Source: Notospermus geniculatus (Eukaryota > Nemertea > Pilidiophora > Heteronemertea > Lineidae). Taken from it: a stretch of DNA of 64,000 nucleotides. This document shows positions 24,411 through 37,500 of this stretch, one piece after another. Position numbers and translations under genes: made by a program. Position 1 is the stretch's first letter, and every line of letters starts with the position of its first letter. The DNA is taken from the NCBI GenBank assembly GCA_002633025.1, contig NMRB01000096.1, forward strand, positions 581,876-645,875, given 5' to 3'. Below the pieces are notes generated by a model that saw only the letters and a program-made list of their open reading frames with translations, was not told where the DNA came from and made no database searches.

Positions 24411-27400
24411 ATGTCTTTCGAAGACAGAAAGGAAAGACCGAGAGGGTTTTTCCGAAGAAGTTTTGACAAGTTGTTCAGAGGATTTCCTCGCAGACACGAC
24501 AGAAACGGGCGGGTAGGCCTAAGTGTGCCGCATTCTTTCCCGAAATTCCAGCTTGTTGAAAAACTGATCAAAAATTTCTGTAGGGCCTAGGCCGGCAGGC
24601 CTCACCCTGAGAATACCAGAGGTTCTTAGCGCCTTTAGGCCTCCCTTCGTCACGATACGCCAGGTCCTAGGCGCGGCCTGGACGCCTTTGCAACCATACA
24701 GTCGTCAATCCGTCGGCAGATTGCGGCATGGTGTATAGGTTATCGATCGAAACCTGATCACTTCCTCCAGCTCGCCAGCACCTCACCCATTGTCTCCACA
24801 TTACCGTATGTCACACCATGGATGTTTGATCAAATCGAGATCACTTTCCCAATTGATTAGGCAGCCCATTGTCTCCTCCTGGCGATTGATCACACTTTCC
24901 CGATAGATTTTCACCCCATGTACCATCTCCAAGGCGGATGGCACCCCAGCAAGCCACGACAAGGTGCGAATGACTGTTTTTAGCACCTTCCTTCATTACA
25001 TGATGCTTGTTCGTCATTGATATAGGAACTTCACAATGCACATGTCGGCTTGATTATTCTATACGGTGGTCCTTGGATACTGTTCATGAAGTTATTACTA
25101 TCAACATGTGGATTTTGTGGAATATCTCGTGGAAGGAATGAAACTTGAGGTTTTGTGGCCATACTTGTTTTGCCATTTCCTCAGACGGGTTTACGTCTTC
25201 TGGCACCGTCTTCAATTTCTCTCACAACATGTGGCCTATTTTGATCTGTAACCGACATCATTGGTCTGGTCTTCACAAACTCTAATATTTGATGATGACT
25301 TCCATTTTAGGGTCCCAAACAGACTTTCGTAGAAACTGATGAATTTGATGCCACTGCTTGCTGTGGCTGCTGGGCTGGGATAGGACTTTGTCTCCGGATA
25401 TTTTGGAATGGTAAGTTCCATTTACGAATTTCACAGCACCAGTCATAGAAGTATAGGAGTCCAATGACATCGTCGCTGAGTGCCATGCTGACACTGACAG
25501 CAGCATTCAACCTGAGACTCCCAATGCGGGTCAGAAATGTTGTAACGTTATTCTATCATCGAAAAATGTGATACATGTACTTCAATCACAATCACGGGCA
25601 TTTCTTTTGTTGTAGGCTTCATTTCAAGAACTAGGGGAAGATCCCAAGATTCTAACAACAACCGCTTCGACGTATTCACTGTATATAAAGGTAACTGACA
25701 CATCTCTGTTTGAAAGAAGTGATGTAAAATTTTCACACAGATTAACGGAAGAACTTCACATGCAATAAAAGTACCCTGGATCCTTCTAACACATTCACAC
25801 CAATTTTGCATTCACCTAAGACTTATTCCTTCCTCAATCTCTGTTTCAGGTGAAATGCCGCCCGCTGCTGACTTATGTTACACCACGGATGATGTATGCT
25901 CGACTCCTTCCACCTTCAGTGCCGATCTACTACCAAAGGACCCAATCAATGATGTTCTGTCTCACACAGCCTCCCTGGGCCAACCAACTCTCAATCATCT
26001 CACCACTCTTGATGCTAGTTTTCTAAAGGACATCCTTCACTCAGAATCACTAAATTCAGTTTGCATTGAACAGAAGAATGACTCTGCCGACCACAAGTTC
26101 CCACCACCACCACCACCACCACCACCACCTCCCAATACGTTTAATTCTCCGACTGCCAAGCGTCCGAAAAAGCATCGTGTGACTCCTGCTGTCGTTCACA
26201 ATTCCCGCCTTCCTGATTGCCAGAAGCCGTCCCAAGCTTTGTCAGATGATTGTATTCTCGACCATGCCATTACCACTCCCGCGAATCCTGACCAAACGCG
26301 TGCATCAACGGAACGGAACTCTTCACCAATGCCTGTTACACCACCGCAAGTATTTCCAGTTTTACCAGCAACTGACGTCAGCAATGACCTGGATGAAGAT
26401 GATACCAGATGGGCAAGACCAGTAACTGATGTCAGCAATGACCTGGATGACGATGATACCAGATGGGCAAGACCAGTAACTGTTAATGTTGCGAAAAAAA
26501 GCCTCAAACCCTGCCATACCTCATCTTTGTCGCATACCACCACTCAGAAATTATCAACCGAAGCAGCCAAACGTAATCATTCGTCGGCTAAAGACATTGT
26601 AGGACGTGTTGCAAAAAAAAGTCACAAAACCTGCCATGCTTCATCTCTGAACATCGACGATACCAGATGGGCAAGACCAGTAACTGTTAATGTTGCGAAA
26701 AAAAGCCTCAAACCTTGCCATACCTCATCTTTGTCGCATGCCACCACTCAGAAATTATCACCCGAAGGAACCAAACGTAATCATTCATCTGCTAAAGACA
26801 CTGTAGGACAGAAAGGCCACAAAGCCTGCCATGCTTCATCTCTGAACATCGATGATACCAGATGGGCAAGACCAGTAAGAGTAACTGTTAATGCTGCGAA
26901 AAAAAGCCACAAACCCTGCCATACCTCATCTTTGTCGCATGCCACCACTCAGACATCATCAACCAAAGGAACCAAACGTAATTATTCGTCTGCTAAAGAC
27001 ATTGTAGGACCCGTTAATGTTGCGAACAAAAGCCACAAAGCCTGCCATGCTTCATCTCTGCCGCATGCCTCGACTCAGAAATCATCAACCAAAGCTCGGT
27101 CAAGATTGGGATCTCAGTCGACTGCAACAAGATGCAAGTCAACATCGGTAGTTACAGAAGTTCGTGAACTTTACAAAGACACCAAAGAAAAGGGAGCGCC
27201 AGTAACTGACTTGGCATCTCAAGGCGTACCAGACGGGTGTGTGGTAAACTGTGCTGAAGCCGGGCGATCTGGAAATGTGATCCAAAATGACATGGCTCTG
27301 ATCAACATTGAAATTTATGGAAACGAAAGTATTGACGAATGGAAGATCAATTCAGATGGAACCTGCGATGAGATCCACGAAGTTCATTTTGCTGCGGAGA

Positions 27401-28500
27401 CAAATCTTGTGAAGAAAGAACCATCTCCAAGCAAGAAAACTAAGGGAAGACCAGTAACGTCAAAGAGGAACGGGCCAAATGTTATGCAGGTCAATAACTG
27501 GGCAAACAAATCGCCACTGAAGAGGAACTGTGAACCGGTACTTCACATTCCGTATTCAAATCCACCAATCATCAAGCCCCTTGGCAGAAAGGATAGGGAA
27601 CATTTAATACGACTCCTCTCGAAGTATGATTCTCCCTGTCCAACGAGTGTATCATGGAATGACGCTCTTCTCTGCGGAAATGACCTGCAGTTCGCCACGT
27701 ACAAGAACAGTTGCAGGACTATCAGGCTTGGTGGTGGAGCATTTGGGGATGTTTTCCTCGGACTTCTTCATGGGAAGACGCCAGTGGCTGTCAAGCTCTT
27801 CCTCAAGGAATACAGTTCGGTTGAAGACATCACGTCAGAATGCCACATCCTTTATCACCTCTCTTCCACCAATGCTACACCGGCATTCCTGGGCGTGTGT
27901 AACACTCTTTACAATGATAAGTATCACCGAGCAGGGTTGGTGATGGAATACATTGCAGATCCACGACTAAAAAAGACAAGGAGTCGTTTCGGAGACACTG
28001 TCCGCTCTGACGAAGTGAGCATCGTCACCAACGGTAAACCCTGTCTGATCAAACGCAGAGACTGGAAAATCATGCCCCTTCATCTCGCAAGAACGCTCAG
28101 TTGGATCCACGAAAGAGGCATCATTCTCAATGACATAAAATGTGACAATGTCCTCTTGCAGTACGACCATGTTCGCGGACGCTGGCAGCCAATATACATT
28201 GACCTTGGTCTTGCATGCAAAAACAAAAATAAAGGTGGTATACATGTGGCAACTGACGAGCGGGACGAATATCGAAGAAAATTCCCTCAAATAGCACCGG
28301 AGAAGATCAAGGGCAAGCCACTTACCGTCAAGACAGACGTATACTCGTTAGGAATGTTATTCGATAAATTAGACAAGGCGTTCAAGCTTTCAATACATGA
28401 TGTCGTCGCGAGGTGTTTGAGTGAAGATCCTGAGTGTCGACCAACTGCAGCTGAATTGGTGGAGATTCTCCGTGAAAAGGAGCCTGAAGACCACGGTTAG
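24411..28500 (+). CDS. Atypical protein kinase with long repetitive linker, copy 2
   Basis: Four exons in consistent phase, 24411-24512, 25311-25410, 25616-25690 and 25850-28500, give 975 residues. The kinase domain is nearly identical to copy 1, with only scattered changes such as N/Y and S/N; GGGAFG, VAVK, LNDIKCDN, DLG and APE are all kept. The linker has changed: only two VTDVSNDLDEDDTRWARP units, but a larger block containing HTSSLSHATTQK and DDTRWARP is expanded to several copies, and the proline run is longer. Exon 1 shows amino-acid changes (TGFRRI against RGFPRR) without frame loss, consistent with a functional gene. Its donor reads GTAGGC rather than GTAAGT. Confidence 0.8.
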
Positions 28501-28697
28501 AGAGAGAAAATCCTGAAATGTCTTCGTGTATGGTGCTAAACTCTGTTTGTTTGTTCATCGTTACATATCCGTCATTGTTCTTCTGGTATTAAAATTTTGC
28601 ATGTACATTTTATGATCTTCTTGTCTCTGTTCTGCAGGCACTCGGAGGTTTTGTCTTCGAGAAAAACCGTTTTGGGCGGCAGGACAACTCTACCTCT

Positions 28698-28698
28698 N
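28698..28698. other. Assembly gap (single N) in unit 2
   Basis: Comparison with unit 1 (about 14338-15204) shows that roughly 865 bases, including exon 1 of the RG-rich gene and its CRE, are missing at this N. Single Ns in this window therefore stand for gaps of unknown size. Confidence 0.85.
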
Positions 28699-28893
28699 GG
28701 TTCAGCCAAAAGGATGCCCAAGGCAGGGTAGGACAAGATGTGACTATCATTGACCTGCATCTGGCATTGAATATGACTGCAGTATGTTCAGAGTAAGCCT
28801 AGGGTCTTCGTTTCTCCTGTTGCCGCCATTTGTTTAGCTAGGCCTATACCTCATGACCTACACACTGTCTTCTTTTCATGTTGTTTACTTCAG

Positions 28894-31800
28894 TGAAGAG
28901 TTTTGTTCGCCATTTTACTTCGCTGAGGCACCTCCTTATGAACACCTGTATCCAGAACAAGACAAGGTGAGCGTTCTCTCCAGCAACCCAGTCTTGTCAA
29001 TTTCATTCTAACCGAAAAACATAAAAGTTATTCCTTTTGTTTTAGTCAATATCGTCAATCTAGGCCTAAAATACAGCCAGGAAAATAAGCAACATATTCT
29101 GCGTCTATCTGGAAAACTAAGAATTCTGCACTGCTAGAAAAAACAGAAGAATTTAACAGACAGCAGAGTTTCAAGCACTTTCTCTCAAATTAAAGGAGCC
29201 ATTTATTTTTTTAGTTAAATGCATTGCATCCGAACCAATGACCTGCGTTTTATGTTACACCTAGGAGGGACCTTCCAAACAAAGGGTAATGGGCAATGAC
29301 ATAATATCATGATATTCCTCTGACCCTGAATCCTTTCTGTAGAATCTTCTGTTTTTTCTAACAGTGTGCCGTCTACAAAAAACCGTTGGATGCTGGAGCT
29401 ACAAGCTCTTTACAATCATGTATGATTAGTAATTTTCCTGTTGTAGATTTCAAATGCGTACTGGGATGACGTCAGATGCATCGGACCAATCAGACATCGG
29501 GGCGCCAATTTCTATTATAACAATCCATTCGATCCAAGAATGTAAGTCTGCGCAATTTTCTCATGGACACGATCAATATTTTGGGTTGGGGAACAACTCT
29601 TGTGAACATCGGTGGAAAATACCTTTTTCAACCCACCATCTTGCTAAATCCAATTCAATTCACTTTATTCACTCAAACCACCTCAAGTGGTACAAGAGGA
29701 TATAAATAACAAAAAGTTCTCTGGGTCTGGTGCGCCTCCTCACGCCATTCTTTGGTACAAATCCAGAACAGTGCAAACCGCCAAAGCCTGTCCTTCGAGA
29801 TCAAAACATTATCTTAGTACTTGATTTGTTTGTTACCCAATCCAATCTTTCTCACCACTGGATGTACAATGTTGTGTTCTGATGATTTCAGACAATTTGA
29901 CGGTTGCCGACCATGGTGTAAGGGGCAGAGTAACCCAAACCAGAAATCTGCTGGCCGATCCAGGAACGAAAATCTTTTCCTGGCGGCAAGTGACATCAGT
30001 GGAATGTTAGAACAACACACTCTGCAGTATCGACTTTTCCTGCATTCGTTGCAATCGCAACCGGTACCTAATCCTCAGCACCATCAGCCGGCCACCAAAG
30101 GTCAAGGTCCTGACCTTGACATGTCAAGGTTGGAGAATCTGCCTCTTCGATATGATGGAAATGATAAAGAGTTGGAAAAGATCGTTGAGCCGCTGCTGCG
30201 TGATGAGGTCAAGTTTCTGTGGATGTTTGATCCACTGGAGCAAAATATCCACCTTGAGCAGGGGGTACGCCAGGGCCCTGGCCCGATTGGCCCACCCACA
30301 AAGCCTCCTTGGGCGGCTAAACCCGGCTATCAGGCCTTTGACAGTGGCCCGTACGTTGTGGAAGCGGAAATAAACCCCGGGTCAGGACAGTCACCGCGGA
30401 CGATGGACACGGGATCTCAGTTGACGGATACGGCGGACAACAATAATGCCATGTGGACGGACTGGGGCGAGAGCAGGTCCCGGTGGGAAAATACGTACAA
30501 CTGGATTACGAACACGGACGCACCGTTATGGAAGTCTGCTTCCGATCCAGATGTATATCGGTAATTGGTAGCTGCATCTTTGAAGAAATTATCCAGGACA
30601 AGACGTTTGGGAACTCTAAAGCAGTACCGCCTTCAATATTGGTTTTTAGCTCACTCTGGCGTCGCCCACACTTATTACCGATGTTCCTGCAACTCCGGTC
30701 AGCTGGATGTGATTTCTTGCCATTCGAAATACGGGCTTTTAACCTCAGGGGTGGGATGGAGGTGGGAATGTTGGGGGCTGTACTGGTACATCAATGCTCG
30801 GCCTTTCTGTTGTGGTATATGACCCGTTCGTTCGTTCCTTTCCTTCGTTGGTTCGTTTCTCCCTAACGGAACCTCTAACATGGCGCGCTCTCGTGCCGCG
30901 TATAACTTCATACATTCATTCTAATCTAGTTCCAGATCTCAGTCAGCTAAAATTCGCCCAGATTCTTCATCTTCACATGAAAGGCGTAAGCCAAACGAAC
31001 AGGGGTAAGTAAAGGAGAATTTGAACAATCATACATGTAGTTATGGTCCCTACATTGTCAATGTAGGGACCATCTTGATATCACTGGGTAGGTAGGAAAT
31101 TTTTATTTCTATCTATCTATCTTCTTCCACACTCAATTGGCACACGATTCCAAGAAAACTACTCAATGACCTCAAAATCAAGCAGTACCATCGAGTAGTC
31201 AATACTTGTATCCAGGTCTGAAATGTTAGATAGTTTCAAAAAATGATTTTATTAGTGAATTTGAAGAGGTTTTTATTCTGAACTGATGAACTTCGATAGT
31301 TCCCTTGGTTTGTTTGTTTTTCGTTTGGTTCAGGCACGAATGATGGATCCGTCTCCGTCTCCACCACTTTGCCCTTCCTCTGGTCTCTGAAGGCAGACCT
31401 CTGCCCCTCCCCTCTGCCCCTCCCCTCCCCTCCCTGACTGCTGTGCCACAGAGTCATACCCCTCCTTGCTCTTTCTTCATTCAATTTCCATTTTCTGATG
31501 TAGGGACCATCAAATTTGCTGTCAAGCAAATTTCACAGTTCTAGTTCTTTTTGGACTTAGAACATGCCTCGGGAATATCCATTTACCCCCTATTGTTGAG
31601 TTGGCGTCCTGTTTATAAAAAAAGTCTTACTATCGTTTCTGTCCTCTCAAGGTCTGCGATGATGGATGCCCATCCCATCCCATCGCGAGTGACAAGTGAC
31701 CAGAGGTTACCAAGTCAACACAAGGTACGTTATCGTCGGAATTTCCCAGGTATTTTCTTGTCTAACTCACCTTGATGTATAGCAAATCATGTGTATCATT

Positions 31801-33400
31801 TGGATGTATCTACAATAAAAGACCGCATTTCGCCTGTCGATAATCTACCACTGGGTATCTTCAGACGCGCCTCCACGCCGGAGTTGACTCGTGCGAGTTG
31901 GCTTGTTCGTAAAGCTTGGAATCTACTGCTGATTCTGCTCTGCGACTTGCTTTGCAACCTGCTACGTTTACTCCCCATCAAAATGACCAAATACTTTTCT
32001 ATCAGACCAGACTGCCTCCCGTGAGGACAGAACTGACCAAGCAGGAGGACATGCAGTCGAAAACAATGGTACAGAGCGTGCGCGAAGACCGGAAAAGGTT
32101 CTGGAGAGAGAGTTTCAAGGCGTTCCCAAACACCAGTCCACAGAAAACCCACGACAGCAAAGATTCCGAATCTACGAACTCAGGCCAGTCTGGCAGTGCT
32201 CCACCTGTGAAGATTCACGGACATTACACGCCTGCCGATCATTTCAAATACATGGTGCACCAGTTAGCGGCTCAAGTGAAACAAGGTGACGAAGAGGAAG
32301 AATTGCCCACCCCTGCCCGCGGAGGTTATCGCGGGCGCCCGTCGGGAAGGCCCTTCTATCGTGGTGGCCAATATCCCAGAGGGAGGGGAGCCGTCAACAA
32401 ATGGACAGGGAACAGCATGACCTCCAGCGATGGGAATGCTTTCCGCTGGAAGAGGGGCGTAAGGAATAAATTCAAATGGTACAGCGCGAACTACAGAGAC
32501 TGGAACAATGAGGAGCAGATGATAGGGCAACGTGATGCCGATGATGACGTTGAAATGGTGAGCGTAGAAAATGAAAGAGGAAGCAAGGACGCAGAGGGTG
32601 ACTTGAAAGGAGAGGGAGTGATGCAAGAGAAAGGGACGGCTGAATTGATGTGGGACCGGAGAGCAGACGGTCAAGACGCCGCGGTGGCAAAAGATGGCCT
32701 TGGTCTGGAGAAACGGACGTCGGTAGGTGATGTTCCTGAGAGACAACAACAGGCGGGAGACAAAAACGTAAATGGAAAGACTATATATAGGATGGTGAAC
32801 AGCGCAAACGGAAAAGCATCTGGGGGCATTAGGGATCCGGGTACTCTCTCAAATCCAGGTCAATGTAATGGCAATCCTGCAGGCGCGGATCATAAAGAAG
32901 ATCTTGGTGAAATATACGTTTATAAAAACGGCAAATACTTGCCAAAATCAACCTCTCACACACCCATTCCCACTAAAACGTGCATGTTTCAGAATTTGTA
33001 CTCCGAGGCGAAAATGTCAACGGCCACGACGCCATATGCATGGAGGATGCAAACCTCGACCCAGGGTAATAAAATACCTCAAGCAACAAACAGACCCAGG
33101 ATTCCGTGGAATGTATCCGTGCCTCCAGCGAACAGACTCGGCTCACCCAATGGACACCCACCATCCAGACCACCTTCTGGGCTCAATACGCCCAGGCACG
33201 CACACACTCCCCCGCCGCAGCTACGACCAAATCCTTGGCATCGGGGTCCGCCACCGCCTCCACCACCAGGCTTCCACAACGTCTACCGGCTGTATTCAAC
33301 GCAGCATCAAAGAGGAAATCTGAGCACACGGAGACAAGGTCCAAGGTTCACTGCCAGAATGACAAATGCATCGAACAAACCCTTTCAACCTCGCCCATAG
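28894..33400 (+). CDS. RG-rich, proline-rich protein of unknown function, copy 2 (5' exon in gap)
   Basis: Exons 2-7 are present at 28894-28966, 29447-29541, 29892-30560, 30936-31004, 31652-31724 and 32006-33400, all with the same splice phases as copy 1. Exon 1 would lie in the gap at 28698. Differences from copy 1 include two added codons in exon 4 (PN), R to H near the end of exon 6, loss of an AQ pair, and insertion of AAV and IY in the last exon. No frameshift is seen, so the protein is probably intact. Intron 5 carries a private transposon insertion. Confidence 0.7.
31038..31511. mobile_element. TIR element inserted in intron 5 of RG-rich copy 2
   Basis: Terminal inverted repeats ATGGTCCCTACAT and ATGTAGGGACCAT bound the segment. 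A second internal copy of the terminus forms a short hairpin at the left end. Intron 5 of copy 1 (139 bases) lacks it. There is a CT-rich stretch inside and no coding capacity. Confidence 0.65.
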
Positions 33401-33835
33401 CAAAGCTTCGCCAAAAGTGCATTCGAGCTCCATGTGAAACTTTGCTTACGAGCTGCTGAAATCGGCACGCCTTTAGATGTGATGTCATCTTTCTGATGAG
33501 GCATTCCAAGAAATCAGTTGCTGAAATTTTCCACATTTGACATCATCAAAGTAAAACGGTATGAAACCTTTGTTAACTGTGAATGACTCTCTCACCCAAG
33601 AACTCTTTGTTTGGCCAGGATGTCGTCTTTCGACATCGCCTGGATGAGCACTGATCTCCACGACGACATTGTCAGGATAAGCATTGATCTCCACGACGAC
33701 ATCGTCAGGATAAGCATTGATCTCCACGACGACATCGTCAGGATAAGCATTGATCTCCACACATTTATGGATCGAAATTGCCGCTTGGCGGAATTAAGCC
33801 ATTGCGTTCAACTAAATCTTGAAGGAAATCTTTGA

Positions 33836-34518
33836 AATATAATTCATATTCTGTAGACGTCATTTATTGGACAAAATATATCCATATACATGTATATCTA
33901 TATTATAAAAATATAAAGTAAGATGTTGTAATCGTTCTGCTTAAAATAATTGGACGGTGTCAGACTGCTGTTTGGTACAAAATGTGAGTGGAGTGGTTCC
34001 GGTGTCATTTTCATAGAATCTCATGTAGGCTAATAATGGCTGGCAGAACCGACAGTTTATCAGGTAAAGTCAGTGGTTGGACGAAAGGAAGATTCTGGAT
34101 TCCACAAGGGTTGAATTTAGTCAGATCATGGCTCTGGCTCGGCAGACAGCTGCCTGACCCTGATAGCAAGCCAGTGGGTGTGTATAAAACGAAGACCTAA
34201 GACCTGTAAAAAACTAAGACCCGTATAAAACTAAGACCCCACTAGGTAAAAAACTAAGACCCTGGCAAAAAATCGGGGAAGGAATACTAGTATTCATATT
34301 TTCTGGTCGTATTCTGATAATCAAAATGTCCATTTAAGCACAATAACGTAATCTGTGCAGTGGCTGCGACTATTTGCATTGGGTTCTCTCGCAATGGAGC
34401 AATGTAGGCCCTACACAGAACACATTAGCATATACGGAAAATAGATATGCGATGCCTGATCACAACCGAAATCTGGTTCGTCTCCATGTGTGGGCCAAAA
34501 CAATATCCATTGTAGCTT
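33836..34518. other. Intergenic, short repeated word
   Basis: The word actaagacc occurs repeatedly between about 34187 and 34262. No gene is supported. This stretch separates unit 2 from the end of the ankyrin/Mab-21 gene. Confidence 0.4.
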
Positions 34519-37500
34519 TTATTCGTTCTTTTTTGCCTGAGTAGAAGGCTGTCTGTCCAGATCTATCTGAAATGCAAGGATGTCACTTTGGAGTCTCTGC
34601 GTCTCTGCGTCGTACCTCGCAGTCTTTTCTTGGTACTTCCCGATTTCACCTGGATCCAAGTCTTGCTTGGACTCCTTCTCAGTTGCAATTTTAAGTTCAC
34701 CTTTAAGAAAGTCCAGTTTCCCCTTTAGCAAGCTGAGGCAGATGGCAAGGTCTTGAGCTGCGTGACCCATTCCATCATTGGCTGGTGGCAATTTACCATC
34801 TCTCAGAGACATTGCTTTCACAAAAGACAGCATCAACTGCGCCGTCTGGTGAGCTTTGCCTACATCAATGTTGAGTCCTTCCAGGAGGTTGATCTCGGGT
34901 ACCCAGAAGAGAGGTATAAAGCGTTTTGAAAGGTTTTCCTCGAGCTGGGTGAACAAGATCACCACCATGTCAGCCAGGCTGAGGTCCTTGCACAAAAAGT
35001 CCTCTACGTTGTGCATAAACACAGTCTTCAGCATATAACTGGTGATATACTTGTTAACATAGTGGATCTTTCCATCTGTTTCTCTCAGAACAATGCGACA
35101 GACAGCTGGGTTCCTCAAGCACTTTGCGGTGACATAAACATTCTTGATCCTTGGCTCCAGATTGGCAATATGCTCCACCTCAAGATGAGGGAACGTGATT
35201 CGCCAGAGTTTAACTCGGGTTTCCTCGCCCAGGAGCTTACCAAGGTCACTCTCCTGATGTGGTGGCTTCATAACGAGTTTGTAACCCTTGCTCCGAAGCG
35301 TTTCTGAATCCATCCGCCATGTTTTCTGAATGGCATTCTCTGGCCAATCATTTACAGAGATAAACGGCACCAAGTCGATAGAGATCACGATCGACCCGAT
35401 CAGCGGCCTATCTTCTCTCCATCGAATCGACATAGGGGTACTTGCATTCCCTCCCCCCAAAACAGCCTGGGGCCTAGACACCACCGTATCCGAATCAATT
35501 TCAAACATCCGCAATCTGAAATGATCCCACCAGGATTCGTGTCGACATTTACTGGAGAGCAAGGCACGTTTCAACTTTGTCCCTTCTTTTAACTCCATTT
35601 CAACCCCTACGTAACCACCGCTATAGTCTAAGAGATCGCTAGCATTAACTTCCCTTCTCTCGTCGAGAAGATAATCGACTTCGTCAGGGAGACCCACCTT
35701 TGTACCCTCCGCAGAGCTACCACATCTTTGATGAATATCAACTTTCTGCTTGACGAAGTCGTCAACATATTTTAACACCAGGTCAGCTGCCCCGATTGGT
35801 AACGATTGAACATTACCAACGCCTTTTAGGCTTGCTAAATCAGACAAGTTGATCTCCGGTAGGCAATGCCGAACCGATTCCACGGTATCGCTACCGCCGA
35901 GTGAAAATACACTTAATGTTGATGGATGGACTTCCAATGTTGAAAAGTCAACGACGTGCTGAAATGCAAAATAGTTCTTTGGTACACTTCCAGAAGAATC
36001 TTCAGTGTGTTTGAGACCGATGATCTGAAGAAACTGGTATATGTCAATATATCCCAAATTAGCCGCCATATGGAGAAGTCCAGCACCAGAAGACAGCTGG
36101 AAATGAATGTCACCCCCGAGTTGCACAAGTTCCTTCACACAATCCAAATGACCACCGGACACAGCCGTTGCAAGGGGTGACCATCCGTTATAGACAGCAT
36201 TGACGGACAATCCAGACTTGGCTAAAAACCTGACAACGTCTGAATGTCCATTATGAGCGGCGCAAAATAGCGCATCACCAACTTTATCTATGACACTAAC
36301 GTCAGCTCCAAAACTGATGAGGAGTTCTACGACCGAAAGATGGCCGAACAAAGCTGCGGTGGTCAATGGAGTATTCCCGTGATTGTCTTGAGTGTTGATA
36401 TCAATACCACTGCGAGCGAGGTACTCGACTATTTCGACATGTCCATGAACCGAGGCACCGTTAAGAAGCGATCCACCGTCGGCATCCACCGATTTAAACG
36501 AGGATAAATCTCCAGTTGTATGATGGAACAGCTCCAACAAATCTCTGTTGCCCACTTTCACGACGTCGTTGATTAGTGGTCCGAAATCGAGAGGTGATCC
36601 AGGACCGTCGCCACGTTCACGTCGAGCTAGAGCCGCGTCTAGCAGTAATTTTACCGTCTCGGTCCTCCTGACTTTGACAGCATATTCTAAAGGGGAATGC
36701 TGAGCATCACCTCTTTCAGTGATATTGGCACCTGCATCAAGTAGCAGGTTGCATATTTCAACCTTACCCATAGCTGCTGCACTTGCAAGCGCGGTGGCTC
36801 CTGTCATCCAACTCCGATCACCGGTGTCTCCCCCTTCAGTTGCAAAAGATACTAAATTCTCGTGGACATTTTCCAAATTGGCTCCGGCAGCTATAAGTAT
36901 TTTCACAACATCTAAATGACCTGTGATTACTGCAGAGGCGAGAGGAGTGCAAAACACGTTATTCTTTCGTTCAATATCAGCGCCTGCCTCGAGCAGTACT
37001 CGAGCAACTTCTGGCAGTCCGTTCAGGGCGGCATAATGTAGGGACGTATTTCCGCGTCCGTCACTCTTCTCAAGATCTGCGCCATGTGCAGCCAACAACC
37101 TCACCACGTCACTGTGGCCATTCATGGAAGCAGCAATCAAGGGAAAATCGCCTCCAGTGTCTGGTTGCTCGATATCTGCCCCTAATTGGATGAAAAATTC
37201 AGCGATCTTCTTATGCCCTCGAATTGCCGCTAGGAGCAAGCAAGAACAACCGTTTTCGTTCAACCGTTCAAAATCTGCTCCAGCTTTACAAAGCAACTCG
37301 ACCATCTCGAGATGTCCTTGGATCACCGCATTCCCAATGAACGAATTTGAATTTATACCACAACCGTTGACATCACAACCAGCTTCAATTAAAATTTTGG
37401 CATAATTTGTTTTCCCAAGATCAGCTGCACAACCAAGAGGAGTGTCGTTGTCCCCGTCTTTGCTCTCGATGTCTGCACCCTTCTTAATGAGAAGGGAGAC

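Larger units (their letters stand above)
22204..33835. repeat. Tandem duplication, unit 2 (about 11.6 kb)
   Basis: Direct copy of 8164-22203. It begins at aagaacgcgctctgagtctg and ends at ttgaaggaaatcttt, beyond which sequence is unique. Differences include a one-N gap at 28698 where unit 1 has about 865 bases, absence of the insertions in intron 4 of the RG-rich gene, a private insertion near 31038-31511, and kinase-linker repeat changes. Confidence 0.9.

Noticed and set aside
30599-30780. Possible extra exon (SLWRRPHLLPMF frame) in unit 2
   Set aside because: Unit 1 has a one-base deletion that breaks this frame, whereas the exon at 30936/19818 is preserved with synonymous changes and fits the phase.
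22003-33765. CRISPR-like spacing of 30-bp units
   Set aside because: Units are directly adjacent without unique spacers, and the DNA is clearly animal; it is a minisatellite.
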